From assembly GCA_020831485.1 (NCBI GenBank), contig JAFIGG010000010.1, forward strand, positions 1 through 64,000: a stretch of 64,000 nt of DNA, written 5' to 3'. Source of the DNA: Opitutales bacterium. GTDB lineage: Bacteria; Verrucomicrobiota; Verrucomicrobiia; Opitutales; Oceanipulchritudinaceae. A program made the position numbers and the translations under genes. The notes beneath the pieces were generated by a model that saw only the letters and a list, made by a program, of their open reading frames with translations, was not told the origin of the DNA and ran no database searches. The first letter of the stretch is position 1. Each line of letters begins with the position of its first letter. Of this stretch, positions 46,066 to 54,719 are shown piece after piece.

Positions 46066-46100
46066 AAAGCCCTTCGGAAATTGCTTATCCGAAGGGCTTT
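46066..46100 (-). terminator. Rho-independent terminator of the uronate operon
   Basis: AAAGCCCTTCGGA (46066-46078) pairs with TCCGAAGGGCTTT (46088-46100) around a 9-base loop. Read on the minus strand the stem is followed by a run of six U, 23 bases after the SDR stop. It also can act weakly on the other strand. Confidence 0.85.
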
Positions 46101-46122
46101 GAAAGCAGTTATGTGAGAGGGG

Positions 46123-46893
46123 TCAAAGGCGCGGAATAGTCAGACCACCATCGACCATAATGACCTGTCCGGTAGAGTATGGAAAGTCTCCCCGAGCCAA
46201 TGCCGAGATGACTTTGCCCGTATCCTCCGGGAAGCCCCAGCGCGGTGTCACGCAGAGACCTTCTTTGATCAGTTTGTCGTATTTGTCCGTAACCCCGGAC
46301 GTCATGTCCGTCTTGGTCACGCCCGGGCGCACTTCGTATACGGGAATATCGTATTCGCCGAGACGCGCTGCGAACAACTGGGTGGACATGCTGACGCCCG
46401 CTTTGGCGATGCAATATTCACCCCGGTTGACCGAGACCACGGTTGCGGAGATGGAAGAAACGTTGACGATGCCACCCGAGAAGCTGGCGTCGGCCTCTTT
46501 CTGCTCAACCATCCAGCGAGCGGCCAACTGCGTGAGGAAGAAGGAACCGGTCAGGTTCGTATTCACCACATAGTTGAAACTCTCTTCTGTTGTCTCGAGC
46601 ACATCGAGGCGTTCCTTTGGAGCCACGCCCGCATTGTTGATCAACCAGTTCAGGCGACCGTAGTGTTCACGAATCGAATCGATCATGGAGGCGCGCGCCG
46701 CAGCGTCGGCAATATTGCCGCGGCAATAAATGACGTCCGCGCCTTCTTTGCGCAGGCCTTCGAGAACCTCGGACACCGACTCTGCGTCGCGCATGCCATT
46801 GACTGCCAGGTCAAAACCCTGACGCGCCAAGGCGCTCGCGATTCCGAGCCCGATGCCGCGGGTGCCGCCTGTTATGAATGCTACCGGTTTCAT
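46123..46893 (-). CDS. Short-chain dehydrogenase/reductase
   Basis: The 256-residue classical SDR has the cofactor motif TGGTRGIG, NNAG in WLINNAGVA, and the catalytic Ser, Tyr and Lys in VSSIS and YCIAKAG. It is often annotated as 3-ketoacyl-ACP reductase, but its place at the end of a GH88/isomerase/Gfo-Idh operon makes a sugar or uronate substrate more likely. The upstream gene ends 5 bases before it; a strong terminator follows. Confidence 0.88.
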   Translation of the reverse strand: MKPVAFITGGTRGIGLGIASALARQGFDLAVNGMRDAESVSEVLEGLRKEGADVIYCRGNIADAAARASMIDSIREHYGRLNWLINNAGVAPKERLDVLETTEESFNYVVNTNLTGSFFLTQLAARWMVEQKEADASFSGGIVNVSSISATVVSVNRGEYCIAKAGVSMSTQLFAARLGEYDIPVYEVRPGVTKTDMTSGVTDKYDKLIKEGLCVTPRWGFPEDTGKVISALARGDFPYSTGQVIMVDGGLTIPRL

Positions 46894-46898
46894 CGCAA

Positions 46899-48044
46899 TC
46901 AGAGGGCTGGAACTTCAACCCAGCGGCGTTCTTCCCAGCTCTTGAGGCCGAGTTCCGCCAACTGAACACCCTTGGCACCTTCGCGCAGGCTCCAGCGGAA
47001 AGGCTCGTCCTTGACGATGTGCTTGAGGAACATTTCCCACTGCACCTTGAAGGCGTTGTCGTATTCTTCCTGCTGCGGAACCTTCTGCCAGCCACCGAAG
47101 AAATCGATTGGCTGATCTATGTCCGGGTTCCAGGTCGGCTTTGGCGTCGAACCGTAGTGCTGAATCCAGCACTCGCGCAGGCCAGCAACCGCACTGCCGT
47201 GGGTGCCGTCGACCTGAAGGGTCAAGAGGTCATCACGACGCACGCGGGTCACCCAGCTGCTGTTGAAGTGGGCGATCACTCCACCTTCGAGTTCAAAGGT
47301 CGCGTAGGCTGCGTCGTCCGCAGTGCACTTGTAAGGTTTGCCTTCTTCGTCAATGCGCTCGGGGATATGAGTCGCCCCGAGGCAGCTGACGCCCTTGACG
47401 TTGCCAAAGAGGTTATCCAGCACGTAGCGCCAGTGGCAGAGCATGTCGACTATGATGCCGCCGTCGTCTTCCTTGCGGTAGTTCCAGCTGGGACGCTGGG
47501 CAGGAATGTTATGGCCTTCGTAAACCCAGTAGCCAAATTCTCCGCGCACGCTGAGGATCTTACCGAAGAAACCCTGTTCCTTGAGGCGCTGAATTTTCAG
47601 CATACCCGGCAACCAGAGCTTGTCCTGAACCACACCATTTTTAACGCCGGCCTTCTCGCAGAAATCAGCGAGGTCAAGGGCGGTCTTGGTGTCGACTGCT
47701 GTCGGCTTTTCACAGTAAATGTGCTTGCCGGCACTGGCAGCCTTCTTGACCCCATCGGCGCGACGGCCGGTGGTCTGGGAATCGAAGTAGACCGTGTAAT
47801 GGTCGTCCTTCAGCAAAGAGTCCAAATCCGTGCTCCATTTTTTAACGCCGCTCTGTTCGCAGAGCTTCTTAAGCTTGTTTTCATTCCGGCCGACCAGAAT
47901 CGGATCCGGCATAATGATCTCATTCGGGCCGAGCTGAACTCCGCCCTGGCGGATGATTTCGGCGATTGAGCGCAGGAGGTGCTGATTTGTCCCCATGCGT
48001 CCAGTGACGCCATTCATTATGATTCCAACGGTATGCGTTTTCAT
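46899..48044 (-). CDS. Gfo/Idh/MocA-family oxidoreductase
   Basis: The 381-residue protein has an N-terminal NAD(P)-binding domain ([18 protein letters not shown]) and the EKP motif in [11 protein letters not shown], where Lys is catalytic, followed by the beta-sheet substrate domain. Members oxidise or reduce cyclic sugars, inositols or uronates. The N-terminal loop is longer than usual, with [13 protein letters not shown] inserted before the second strand. It is a member of the GH88 operon with 47 bases before it. Confidence 0.88.
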   Translation of the reverse strand: MKTHTVGIIMNGVTGRMGTNQHLLRSIAEIIRQGGVQLGPNEIIMPDPILVGRNENKLKKLCEQSGVKKWSTDLDSLLKDDHYTVYFDSQTTGRRADGVKKAASAGKHIYCEKPTAVDTKTALDLADFCEKAGVKNGVVQDKLWLPGMLKIQRLKEQGFFGKILSVRGEFGYWVYEGHNIPAQRPSWNYRKEDDGGIIVDMLCHWRYVLDNLFGNVKGVSCLGATHIPERIDEEGKPYKCTADDAAYATFELEGGVIAHFNSSWVTRVRRDDLLTLQVDGTHGSAVAGLRECWIQHYGSTPKPTWNPDIDQPIDFFGGWQKVPQQEEYDNAFKVQWEMFLKHIVKDEPFRWSLREGAKGVQLAELGLKSWEERRWVEVPAL

Positions 48045-48091
48045 GCGTATATATCCTTATAGGTATGGATTATCAGTAAAATAGAATTATT

Positions 48092-48925
48092 TTATACGTG
48101 CTTCAGGTAAGCTTCCTTGATCTGCTGCAGCCAGTCGTCCTGATTTTGATTCCAGTATTTGCTGGAGAAAATCTCGACTTCATTAAAGCCCTTGAATCCG
48201 GCCTGCTCGACCCAACTGCGGATCTCGCGAATGCGAATACAGCCCTCCCCCATGAGGCCGCGGTCGAGCAAGAGGTCCTCAGTAGGAGTTTTCCAGTCGC
48301 AGACATGGAAAGCCAGCAGATTGCCGTTCTTGCCACAGCGTAGGATCTCCCGCTTGAGGTTCGGATCCCACCACAAGTGGTAGACATCGACCGCAACGCC
48401 GACGTATTCCGAATCAAAGTGCTCAGCCATCTCGTTGGCAGACTCAAGGGTATTGATCGCCGAACGGTCATCCGCATACATAGGATGCAGGGGTTCGATC
48501 GCCAACTTGACATTGTGGGCCTCCGCGTGGGGCAGAATGGCTTCAATGCCTTCCTTGATCTGGTCCCGACTGGTTTCCAGCGACTGACCGGGCTTTGCCC
48601 CACAGACCAGAACGACCATGGGCGCACCGAGCATATCGGCTTCCTTGATCGCCAGGCGATTGTCGGCAAATGCCTTGGCCCGTTCATCCGGTGTTTCGTA
48701 GGCAAAGAACCCACTGCGCACCAGGGCTGCGGTTTTCATCCCGCTGTCGGTGATATGCTTACCCACTTTGGCGATGTCCCGATTTTTCAGAGTATCGCGC
48801 CAAACGGTGATGCCGCCAAAACCGGCTTCGACGTAACGCTCAATCGCTGTTTCGATGGGCCAGGGTTTGGTCGTAATGGTGTGCACCGCACACCGGGAAA
48901 GATCTTTCAATGCTTTAGCTTTCAT
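48092..48925 (-). CDS. Sugar phosphate isomerase/epimerase-like TIM barrel
   Basis: This 277-residue protein has the xylose isomerase-like fold with metal ligand positions in KLAIEPLHPM, VGVAVDVYHLWWDP, LAFHVCDWKTP and FNEVEIFS. The start at 48925 (MKAKALKDLSRCAVHTITT) lies 20 bases after the GH88 stop; the frame to 48964 would overlap that gene. It could isomerise a uronate or keto sugar in this operon. It is distinct from the similar protein at 16128. Confidence 0.84.
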   Translation of the reverse strand: MKAKALKDLSRCAVHTITTKPWPIETAIERYVEAGFGGITVWRDTLKNRDIAKVGKHITDSGMKTAALVRSGFFAYETPDERAKAFADNRLAIKEADMLGAPMVVLVCGAKPGQSLETSRDQIKEGIEAILPHAEAHNVKLAIEPLHPMYADDRSAINTLESANEMAEHFDSEYVGVAVDVYHLWWDPNLKREILRCGKNGNLLAFHVCDWKTPTEDLLLDRGLMGEGCIRIREIRSWVEQAGFKGFNEVEIFSSKYWNQNQDDWLQQIKEAYLKHV

Positions 48926-48945
48926 GGCAACAGCAAGCAAAAGGC

Positions 48946-50325
48946 TTAGCCAAGTCGAACACAACGGTAGAATCGATAATCTGGCTCGTCGCGGATAATA
49001 CGCTGAGTGTAGAGGGCTAGCTCACGGATGTGGTAGTCGCCCCACATGCTGGACTCGCCACAAGCCACCTTGCGGCCCTCGGGCACATAATCCCAGCCAT
49101 TCGGCTGGTGATAAATGCTGTGCAGCAGGAGTCCGTGGTGTTTGGCATCACCGCTGGTGTAAGCTTCTGTTAACAACGTGCGCAGCACGGTCAGGCCGGC
49201 CTGGAAGTATTTCTTGCCATCTTCGGTGTCGAGGCCGAGGTAGCGGCCGAGGCGCAGCAAGCCCTGGGCACCGATCGCGGATGCGGTGCTGTCCACCGGC
49301 TCGTGGTCATTGAAGGGATCTGCCGGGCGATTCCGATAGTCGCCGAGTTTGTGCAGGTTCGGCGCGCCGCCGTCCCAGTAGCAAATGCCGTCCTCCGCAG
49401 TGTTGGCGATAAACCAGTCACAGGTCGCCCGCGCGGCCTTGAGGAATTCCGCTTCGATGGCTTTGCGACCGCCAACATTGTCAAAGGCGCTGTCCGGCAT
49501 TTCGCGCAGCAGTTCCAGCTCTTCCGGATAGCCGACCATCGCCCAGGACAAACCACGGGTCCAGGTGGTGAAGCCACTGAAGCCCTGCTGAGCATTCGGG
49601 CAACGGAACTGGCCGTCGTTGCGGTTGAAGATGGCTTCGTGAGCCGTGCGGCCCCACTCGTCATAACTATCGCGGCCTTCACCGTAATAGATGGAGTAGC
49701 GGGCGGTTGCCTGACCGTGCTGGATCACGCGCTCGAAGAGGTTGACCGACTTATCGTTGTCTTCCATCAGCGAGTGGCCGAGCAGGTGCGAAACCATCAG
49801 CGCACGGCAGGTGCGGATCGTATCGACAAACAGAGAGTGCGGACCGTTAAAGGAGTATAGGTAACCACCTTCAGGAATGGACGCCCAGCGCTTGGCTTGG
49901 ACCGCGCCCGAAACCTTCAGGGCCATTTCATAAAAGTTGCGCTCCCATTCATTCTCGGGCGTTTTGCCTTCATTCATCAGGCGCAGCAGGTTGCCGTAGG
50001 TGCTGACGTTGTTAAAGCCGTGGTCGTGCACGCCGAAGTGGCTGACGTGTGGGGCCATGAAATTGAGCGTGTCATTGCGACCGCTTTCCAGGAAGGACTC
50101 GTCGCCGGTGGCGTCGAACTGCAGAATGGCACTGCCATACTGGAATCCCTGCGTCCATTCGGTCCAGCCGCGGGTAGTGTATTTGCCTGCCCAGGTAAAC
50201 ACCGGAGATCCCTTGCTGGGATCGTATTCCCGAGCAATTGCTTCGATTTTTTTGCCGGATGCTTCCCAGAAGCGCTCCAGGCCTTTGCTGAGGTCTGAGG
50301 GTTTGAGCGAATAGTCGATTTTCAT
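48946..50325 (-). CDS. GH88-like unsaturated glucuronyl hydrolase
   Basis: The 459-residue protein resembles family GH88/105 (alpha/alpha barrel). Supporting motifs are HDHGFNNVSTYGNLLRL (compare HDxGF around the catalytic Asp), WTRGLSWAMVGYPEELELL and PVDSTASAIGAQGLLRLG. Such enzymes hydrate the unsaturated uronate at the non-reducing end left by polysaccharide lyases, releasing 5-keto-4-deoxyuronate. No signal peptide is seen, so it acts in the cytoplasm on imported oligosaccharides. It follows the XRE regulator by 3 bases. Confidence 0.82.
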   Translation of the reverse strand: MKIDYSLKPSDLSKGLERFWEASGKKIEAIAREYDPSKGSPVFTWAGKYTTRGWTEWTQGFQYGSAILQFDATGDESFLESGRNDTLNFMAPHVSHFGVHDHGFNNVSTYGNLLRLMNEGKTPENEWERNFYEMALKVSGAVQAKRWASIPEGGYLYSFNGPHSLFVDTIRTCRALMVSHLLGHSLMEDNDKSVNLFERVIQHGQATARYSIYYGEGRDSYDEWGRTAHEAIFNRNDGQFRCPNAQQGFSGFTTWTRGLSWAMVGYPEELELLREMPDSAFDNVGGRKAIEAEFLKAARATCDWFIANTAEDGICYWDGGAPNLHKLGDYRNRPADPFNDHEPVDSTASAIGAQGLLRLGRYLGLDTEDGKKYFQAGLTVLRTLLTEAYTSGDAKHHGLLLHSIYHQPNGWDYVPEGRKVACGESSMWGDYHIRELALYTQRIIRDEPDYRFYRCVRLG

Positions 50326-50328
50326 AAT

Positions 50329-50886
50329 TCAATAACGGTTTTGCTTTTTTAAATGGATCAAAATCAGGCGGCTGTCTTCCAGCGCCTCGTAACTGTGCTC
50401 CTGAATGGCGTCGAACTGCAGGCTTTCTCCTGGCCCGAGGTCACAATCCTCGTGAGGCAAATGAATGCGCACACGCCCTTCAATCACCCAGCAGGTTTCG
50501 TGATCGTCGTGGTGTATTTCCGGCTTGCGGATCCGGGCCCCGGCCGGAGCCTCGCCTAAATAACAAGTGACATTTGCGTAGCGGATCAAGCGAAACTGAA
50601 ATCCGCCACTGGCGTAACTCTCGTCAGTTTTACGGTGCGCCATGCGCGCTTCAGCCAGTGCCAGCAAATCGGCGGCACTCATGCCGAATACGCGCGCCAG
50701 CTTATAGAGTGTGTGCAATTCAGCGGCTGTTTGATTGCGCTCAAGGCGACTCAACACAGCAACCGACAAACCTGCACGCCCAGCGACTTCCTCAAGGGTC
50801 AGACCCTCCCGCTTGCGGATCTCCCGCATGACGGAAAAATCAAACTTGAGGCTAGTGGATGCGGATGCTAGGGAACGTTCTTGCAT
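50329..50886 (-). CDS. XRE-family regulator with cupin domain
   Basis: The 185-residue protein has a helix-turn-helix (about 21-75, GLTLEEVAGRAGLSVAVLSRLERN) and a C-terminal cupin (about 100-180; HHDDHETCWVIEGRVRIHLPHE), likely the effector-binding part. It probably controls its own operon (GH88, isomerase, Gfo/Idh, SDR) and perhaps the divergent aldolase gene. The effector may be a uronate intermediate; this is inferred from context only. Confidence 0.9.
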   Translation of the reverse strand: MQERSLASASTSLKFDFSVMREIRKREGLTLEEVAGRAGLSVAVLSRLERNQTAAELHTLYKLARVFGMSAADLLALAEARMAHRKTDESYASGGFQFRLIRYANVTCYLGEAPAGARIRKPEIHHDDHETCWVIEGRVRIHLPHEDCDLGPGESLQFDAIQEHSYEALEDSRLILIHLKKQNRY

Positions 50887-50901
50887 AGTTGATAGGAGCT
50901 T

Positions 50902-50911
50902 GACGATCGTC
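50902..50911. promoter_or_regulatory. Candidate operator in the XRE/aldolase divergent region
   Basis: GACGATCGTC is a perfect 10-base palindrome lying 16 bases upstream of the regulator start in the 82-base divergent gap. TTGACG overlapping it could be a -35 box for the aldolase gene. This is a candidate site for the XRE-cupin regulator, not a proven one. Confidence 0.35.
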
Positions 50912-50968
50912 TTTACTATTTTACCTTAACAACAATAAATCAACCTTTTTTTAACGATAACACAAAAT

Positions 50969-51598
50969 ATGTCCCTAGAAGCCCTCTACAAAACCCGCCT
51001 CGTTCCAGTGGCGGTGATCAAAAACGCCGACGATGCCGAGCCCCTCGCCGCAGCCCTGCTGGAAGCTGGATTGCCGCATATTGAGGTCACGCTGCGCACC
51101 CCCTGCGCAATGGAAGCAATGGAACGCATCCTCAAGGCCTATCCGCAAATGACGGTGGGTGCCGGGACCGTGATCGATCCAAACATGCTGCCGGAGCTGG
51201 TCGACAAAGGAATTGGCTTTGGCGTCTCCCCAGGCTTCAACCCGAAACTGATCGAAAAGGCCCAGAGCCTCAACTTCCAGATGATTCCGGGCGTTATCAC
51301 GCCCACTGAAGTCGAACTGGCCCTCTCCCACGGCTTGAAACTGCTGAAATTCTTCCCCGCCGAGCAGGCAGGCGGCGCCGCCATGCTGAAAGCACTCGCC
51401 GGCCCCTACGGCCATACGGGTGTTCAGTTTGTGCCAACGGGCGGCATCAACGCCGCCAAAGTGCCGGATTACCTTTCCACGCCGGTCACCGCCGCAATCG
51501 GCGGCAGCTGGTTTGTCAGCGGCAAGCTGGTTGAAGCCGGTGAGTTTGCCGAAATCACCCGCCTGACCAAGGAAGCGCTGGCACTGACGGCGAAGTAG
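50969..51598 (+). CDS. eda: KDPG/KHG aldolase
   Basis: The 209-residue aldolase shows IEVTLRTPCAMEAM, VGAGTVIDPNML, GVSPGFNPKLI, the Schiff-base lysine in LLKFFPAEQAGG and TGGINAAKVPDYL. It splits 2-keto-3-deoxy-6-phosphogluconate to pyruvate and glyceraldehyde-3-phosphate in the Entner-Doudoroff and uronate pathways. It is divergent from the XRE-cupin/GH88 operon, consistent with that role. A KDG kinase, needed to make its substrate, is not in the window. Confidence 0.92.
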   Translation: MSLEALYKTRLVPVAVIKNADDAEPLAAALLEAGLPHIEVTLRTPCAMEAMERILKAYPQMTVGAGTVIDPNMLPELVDKGIGFGVSPGFNPKLIEKAQSLNFQMIPGVITPTEVELALSHGLKLLKFFPAEQAGGAAMLKALAGPYGHTGVQFVPTGGINAAKVPDYLSTPVTAAIGGSWFVSGKLVEAGEFAEITRLTKEALALTAK

Positions 51599-51645
51599 CC
51601 GCGGCGGTCCCTCGCTGCGCAAGGATCTGGTAATCCCCATCGTTC

Positions 51646-51663
51646 CGCACTCGGGACGAGCGC
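51646..51663 (+). repeat. 18-base dispersed element, copy 2
   Basis: CGCACTCGGGACGAGCGC repeats the element at 16056-16073 exactly. Here it is followed by GGCTACG and, a few bases on, a second GCGCGGCTAC. It occupies the 232-base gap between the aldolase and K+ channel genes, which otherwise shows no feature I can support. Confidence 0.6.
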
Positions 51664-51830
51664 GGCTACGTTTGAGCGCGGCTACATTGTCCCTTCAAAC
51701 TGTCAGGCTGAATTTGATTGAGCCGGGAGGGCATTCACCCATGATGCCCTACAATGGCTTTTTATGAAAATGCCGAAACAGCTGCCGGGCGCAAACTCCG
51801 GGGGTTGTCCAACCGCATTCAATACGCATT

Positions 51831-53519
51831 ATGATCAAAGCGATTCCGGCTTTCATTGGCGAGGTCGTAAGGCGACAGCCCAGTCAGCACCGAAACATCC
51901 GTGTGCTGCTTAAATTCATCTTCATTCTGAGTTCGCTGATTGCGTTCTACACCACGGTTTTCCACTTCCTGATGAGGTGGGAAGGACAGGAACACACTTT
52001 GTTCAGCGGTATCTACTGGACATTGACAGTAATGACGACGCTCGGCTTTGGTGACATTGTCTTTCAATCGGATATCGGACGGGTCTTCTCCGCCGTAGTC
52101 CTAATGAGTGGCCTGGTCTTCATGCTGGTGTTGCTGCCTTTCACCTTCATTGAGTTCTTCTATGCACCCTGGATGGCTGCACAGTCGGCGGCCCGCGCAC
52201 CCAAGAAACTGTCCGACTCGGTCAAAGGCCATGTGATCCTCACCCACTACGACGCCACCAGCGCCATGCTGGTGCGTAAGTTGACTCAGTACCACTACGA
52301 TTACGTAATTATTGAGGACAACCTTGAACGGGCCCTCAAATTGCACGACGATGGTTACAAGGTCATCGTCGGCTCGACCAACGATCCGCAAACCTGGCGC
52401 AATGCCCATTTGGAAACGGCCGCCCTGGTGGCAGCGACGGACCTCGATATTCCCAACACCAACGCGGTCTTCACCGCCCGACAGGAAGTCCGCAAGGTGC
52501 CAATAATGGCCATCGCAAAGCTGGCTCCGTCCATGGAAATCCTGCAGATGGCAGGCGCCAATCAGGTGCTGCGGCTGGATGAAATGCTCGGACAGCATTT
52601 GGCGCGCTGCACCGACGGGGCCCCCACCCGCGCCCACGTCGTCGGCGAATTCGGACCGCTGCTGATTGCCGAAGCCAATGTAAAGGGAACCAACCTGATC
52701 GGGCGCACACTGCGCGAATGCAACCTGCGTCAGGAAACCGGGGTACTTGTAGTGGGCATGTGGGAACGGGGTTCCTTCAAGCCGGCCCAACCGGATGCGC
52801 ACATCGAGACCAATATGATCCTGCTGCTGGCAGGTTCGAAGGAACAGATTGAATCGTTCAACGAAACCTTTGTCTCCGAAAAAATCTCAACCACTCCGGT
52901 CATGATTGTCGGTGGGGGGCGCGTTGGCCGGGCCACGGCCAAGGCACTCTCTGATCTGGGCATTGAATACCGGATCATCGAGCAGACCGCCGGCCGGGTT
53001 CAGGACGAGCACTGCATCGTCGGCGATGCCAGCGACCACCAAATCCTGCGCAAGGCGGGCATCCTTCGGGCCAAGACAGTTCTGATCACGACGCGAGACG
53101 ACGACATGAATATCTACCTGACGATTTTCTGCCGTCGCCTGCGCCCGGACATCCAGATCATTTCCCGCGCCACCCTGGAACGCAACGTGGCGACTCTGCA
53201 CCGGGCGGGAGCGGATTTCGTCATGTCCTACGCTTCACTGGGTGCCAATGCAATTTTCAACTTTCTCACCCATGGCGATATCCTGATGATCGCTGAAGGG
53301 CTGAATGTCTTCAAAGTGCGGCTGCCAGCCGCACTTAAAGGCAAAACCATTCAGGAGTCCGAAATCCGCGAGAAGACCGGCTGCCTGCTGGTGGCGATCC
53401 GCAAAGGCGAAGATACGGAGATCGTCCCGCCGGCGGACCGAAAACTCGAGGCCGGCCACGAGATCATTCTGGTGGGTTCCGCGAAGGCCGAAGACAGCTT
53501 TCTCGAATCGTTCAGCTGA
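51831..53519 (+). CDS. Potassium channel with two RCK (TrkA-N) domains
   Basis: The 562-residue protein has two membrane helices (about 26-48 and 84-108) flanking a pore loop TLTVMTTLGFGDIVF, where TLGFGD is a K+ selectivity filter variant of TVGYGD. Two Rossmann RCK domains follow, about 130-350 and 355-480 (second: VMIVGGGRVGRATAKALSDLG), each with a TrkA-C-like segment, the last near the C-terminus. RCK domains gate the pore in response to nucleotides or ions. The gene is convergent with trpS (16 bases). Confidence 0.9.
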   Translation: MIKAIPAFIGEVVRRQPSQHRNIRVLLKFIFILSSLIAFYTTVFHFLMRWEGQEHTLFSGIYWTLTVMTTLGFGDIVFQSDIGRVFSAVVLMSGLVFMLVLLPFTFIEFFYAPWMAAQSAARAPKKLSDSVKGHVILTHYDATSAMLVRKLTQYHYDYVIIEDNLERALKLHDDGYKVIVGSTNDPQTWRNAHLETAALVAATDLDIPNTNAVFTARQEVRKVPIMAIAKLAPSMEILQMAGANQVLRLDEMLGQHLARCTDGAPTRAHVVGEFGPLLIAEANVKGTNLIGRTLRECNLRQETGVLVVGMWERGSFKPAQPDAHIETNMILLLAGSKEQIESFNETFVSEKISTTPVMIVGGGRVGRATAKALSDLGIEYRIIEQTAGRVQDEHCIVGDASDHQILRKAGILRAKTVLITTRDDDMNIYLTIFCRRLRPDIQIISRATLERNVATLHRAGADFVMSYASLGANAIFNFLTHGDILMIAEGLNVFKVRLPAALKGKTIQESEIREKTGCLLVAIRKGEDTEIVPPADRKLEAGHEIILVGSAKAEDSFLESFS

Positions 53520-53535
53520 CGCGCTTGAGGACCTC

Positions 53536-54549
53536 TTAAATTCGGGGCCGCTCAACAAAGCCAACTTTACGGTGCACCTTCGACAGGGTTTTGAAGGCAA
53601 CCTTTTGCGCCGCCTTGGCACCCTCCGCGAGAATTCCGTTCAATTGATCCTTGTCGTTCACGATCGCCTCGAAACGCTCCTGAATGGGGCTCAGCAAATC
53701 TACAACCGCTTCCGCAACCTTGCTCTTAAAATCGCCATAACTGACGCCAGCGTTCTCGGCTTCCAGTTTTTCGATAGAACGTCCGGTTGCGGCACTATAA
53801 ATATTCAGCAGATTCGAAATGCCGGGCTTGTCCTCACGGGCTACGATCTCCCTGCCGCTGTCCGTCACCGCACTCTTGAACTTCTTGCGAATAACAGCCG
53901 GAGGGTCCAACAGGTAAACACAGCCGTTCTGATTTGCATCCGACTTCGACATCTTGCGCTCCGGATCCTGCAGCGACCGAATACGGGCACCGGTCTTTGG
54001 AATATCCACCGATGGAACCCGGAAGGTTTCGGAGTAAGTGTTGTTGAACTTGATCGCCAGGTCCCGGCACAATTCCAGATGCTGCTTCTGGTCCTCTCCC
54101 ACGGGCACCCGGTCGGCGTTATAGAGCAGAATATCCGCCGCCATCAGCACCGGATAATACAGCAAGCCACTGCCGACAAAGCCGGCGTTCTCCCGCTGTG
54201 ACTTCTCCTTATACTGAGTCATGCGCTCGAGCTGCCCCAAGGGACAAAGGCAGCCCAGTATCCAGGCCAGCTCGGTGTGTCCAATAATGTGCGACTGCGC
54301 AAACAGGTGACACTTGGCCGGATCCAGCCCACAGGCCACATAGGCAGCCACCATGCGGTAGGTGCTCTTGCGCAGCTCCGCCGGTTCGTAGGGCATGGTG
54401 ATCGCGTGCTGGTCAACAATGCCAAAGAAGCATTCGTAATCGTCGATCATGTTCGCCCAATTCCGGATCGCCCCAAAATAATTCCCAAGGTGCAGCTGCC
54501 CCGTGGGTTGCGCGCAGGTCAAAACGGTTTTGCGATCTGGCATTGTCAT
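53536..54549 (-). CDS. trpS: Tryptophanyl-tRNA synthetase
   Basis: TrpS charges tRNA-Trp. The 337-residue class I synthetase has the HIGH-equivalent PTGQLHLGNYFG, AWILGCLCPLGQL, and KMSKS in RKMSKSDANQ. The start at 54549 (MTMPDRKTVLTCAQPTG) is chosen from family alignment; the frame running to 54642 crosses a repeat region and adds unrelated residues. A repeat-rich 170-base leader precedes it. Confidence 0.96.
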   Translation of the reverse strand: MTMPDRKTVLTCAQPTGQLHLGNYFGAIRNWANMIDDYECFFGIVDQHAITMPYEPAELRKSTYRMVAAYVACGLDPAKCHLFAQSHIIGHTELAWILGCLCPLGQLERMTQYKEKSQRENAGFVGSGLLYYPVLMAADILLYNADRVPVGEDQKQHLELCRDLAIKFNNTYSETFRVPSVDIPKTGARIRSLQDPERKMSKSDANQNGCVYLLDPPAVIRKKFKSAVTDSGREIVAREDKPGISNLLNIYSAATGRSIEKLEAENAGVSYGDFKSKVAEAVVDLLSPIQERFEAIVNDKDQLNGILAEGAKAAQKVAFKTLSKVHRKVGFVERPRI

Positions 54550-54567
54550 AAGCTCTGAGTTAAAACA

Positions 54568-54692
54568 AGGATCCACAACAACTGCCAAGCGGAAAGTTTC
54601 CAAAAGCAGTGAAGAAGCCCGGGAAGAAGCCTGGGGGAGCACCGGGGGAGCGGACGCCTCGTCCGCTCATTTCCAGGATCCACAACAACTGC
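54568..54692. repeat. Direct 18-base repeat bracketing the trpS leader
   Basis: AGGATCCACAACAACTGC occurs exactly at 54568-54585 and 54675-54692. The 89 bases between hold a tandem pair of 12-mers, GAAGAAGCCCGG and GAAGAAGCCTGG (54611-54634), and a palindrome. The pattern suggests a local duplication or insertion of repeat-type sequence upstream of trpS. Confidence 0.7.
54648..54668. repeat. REP-like palindrome (CGAG core)
   Basis: GAGCGGACGCCTCGTCCGCTC pairs GAGCGGACG with CGTCCGCTC around a short CCT loop. On the other strand the core reads ACGAGGCGT, like the palindrome 23 bases away. It lies in the trpS leader. Confidence 0.7.
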
Positions 54693-54712
54693 GGGCACGA
54701 GGGCGTGCCCGC
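54691..54712. repeat. REP-like palindrome (CGAG core)
   Basis: GCGGGCACGAGGGCGTGCCC plus GC pairs GCGGGCACG with CGTGCCCGC around AGGG. It sits 8 bases downstream of the xth stop codon on the minus strand and may help end that transcript. Confidence 0.7.
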
Positions 54713-54719
54713 CCCCAAC

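Noticed and set aside
46878-47969. Plus-strand frame of 363 codons inside the Gfo/Idh gene
   Set aside because: Antisense shadow of a gene with an intact NAD-binding and EKP motif.
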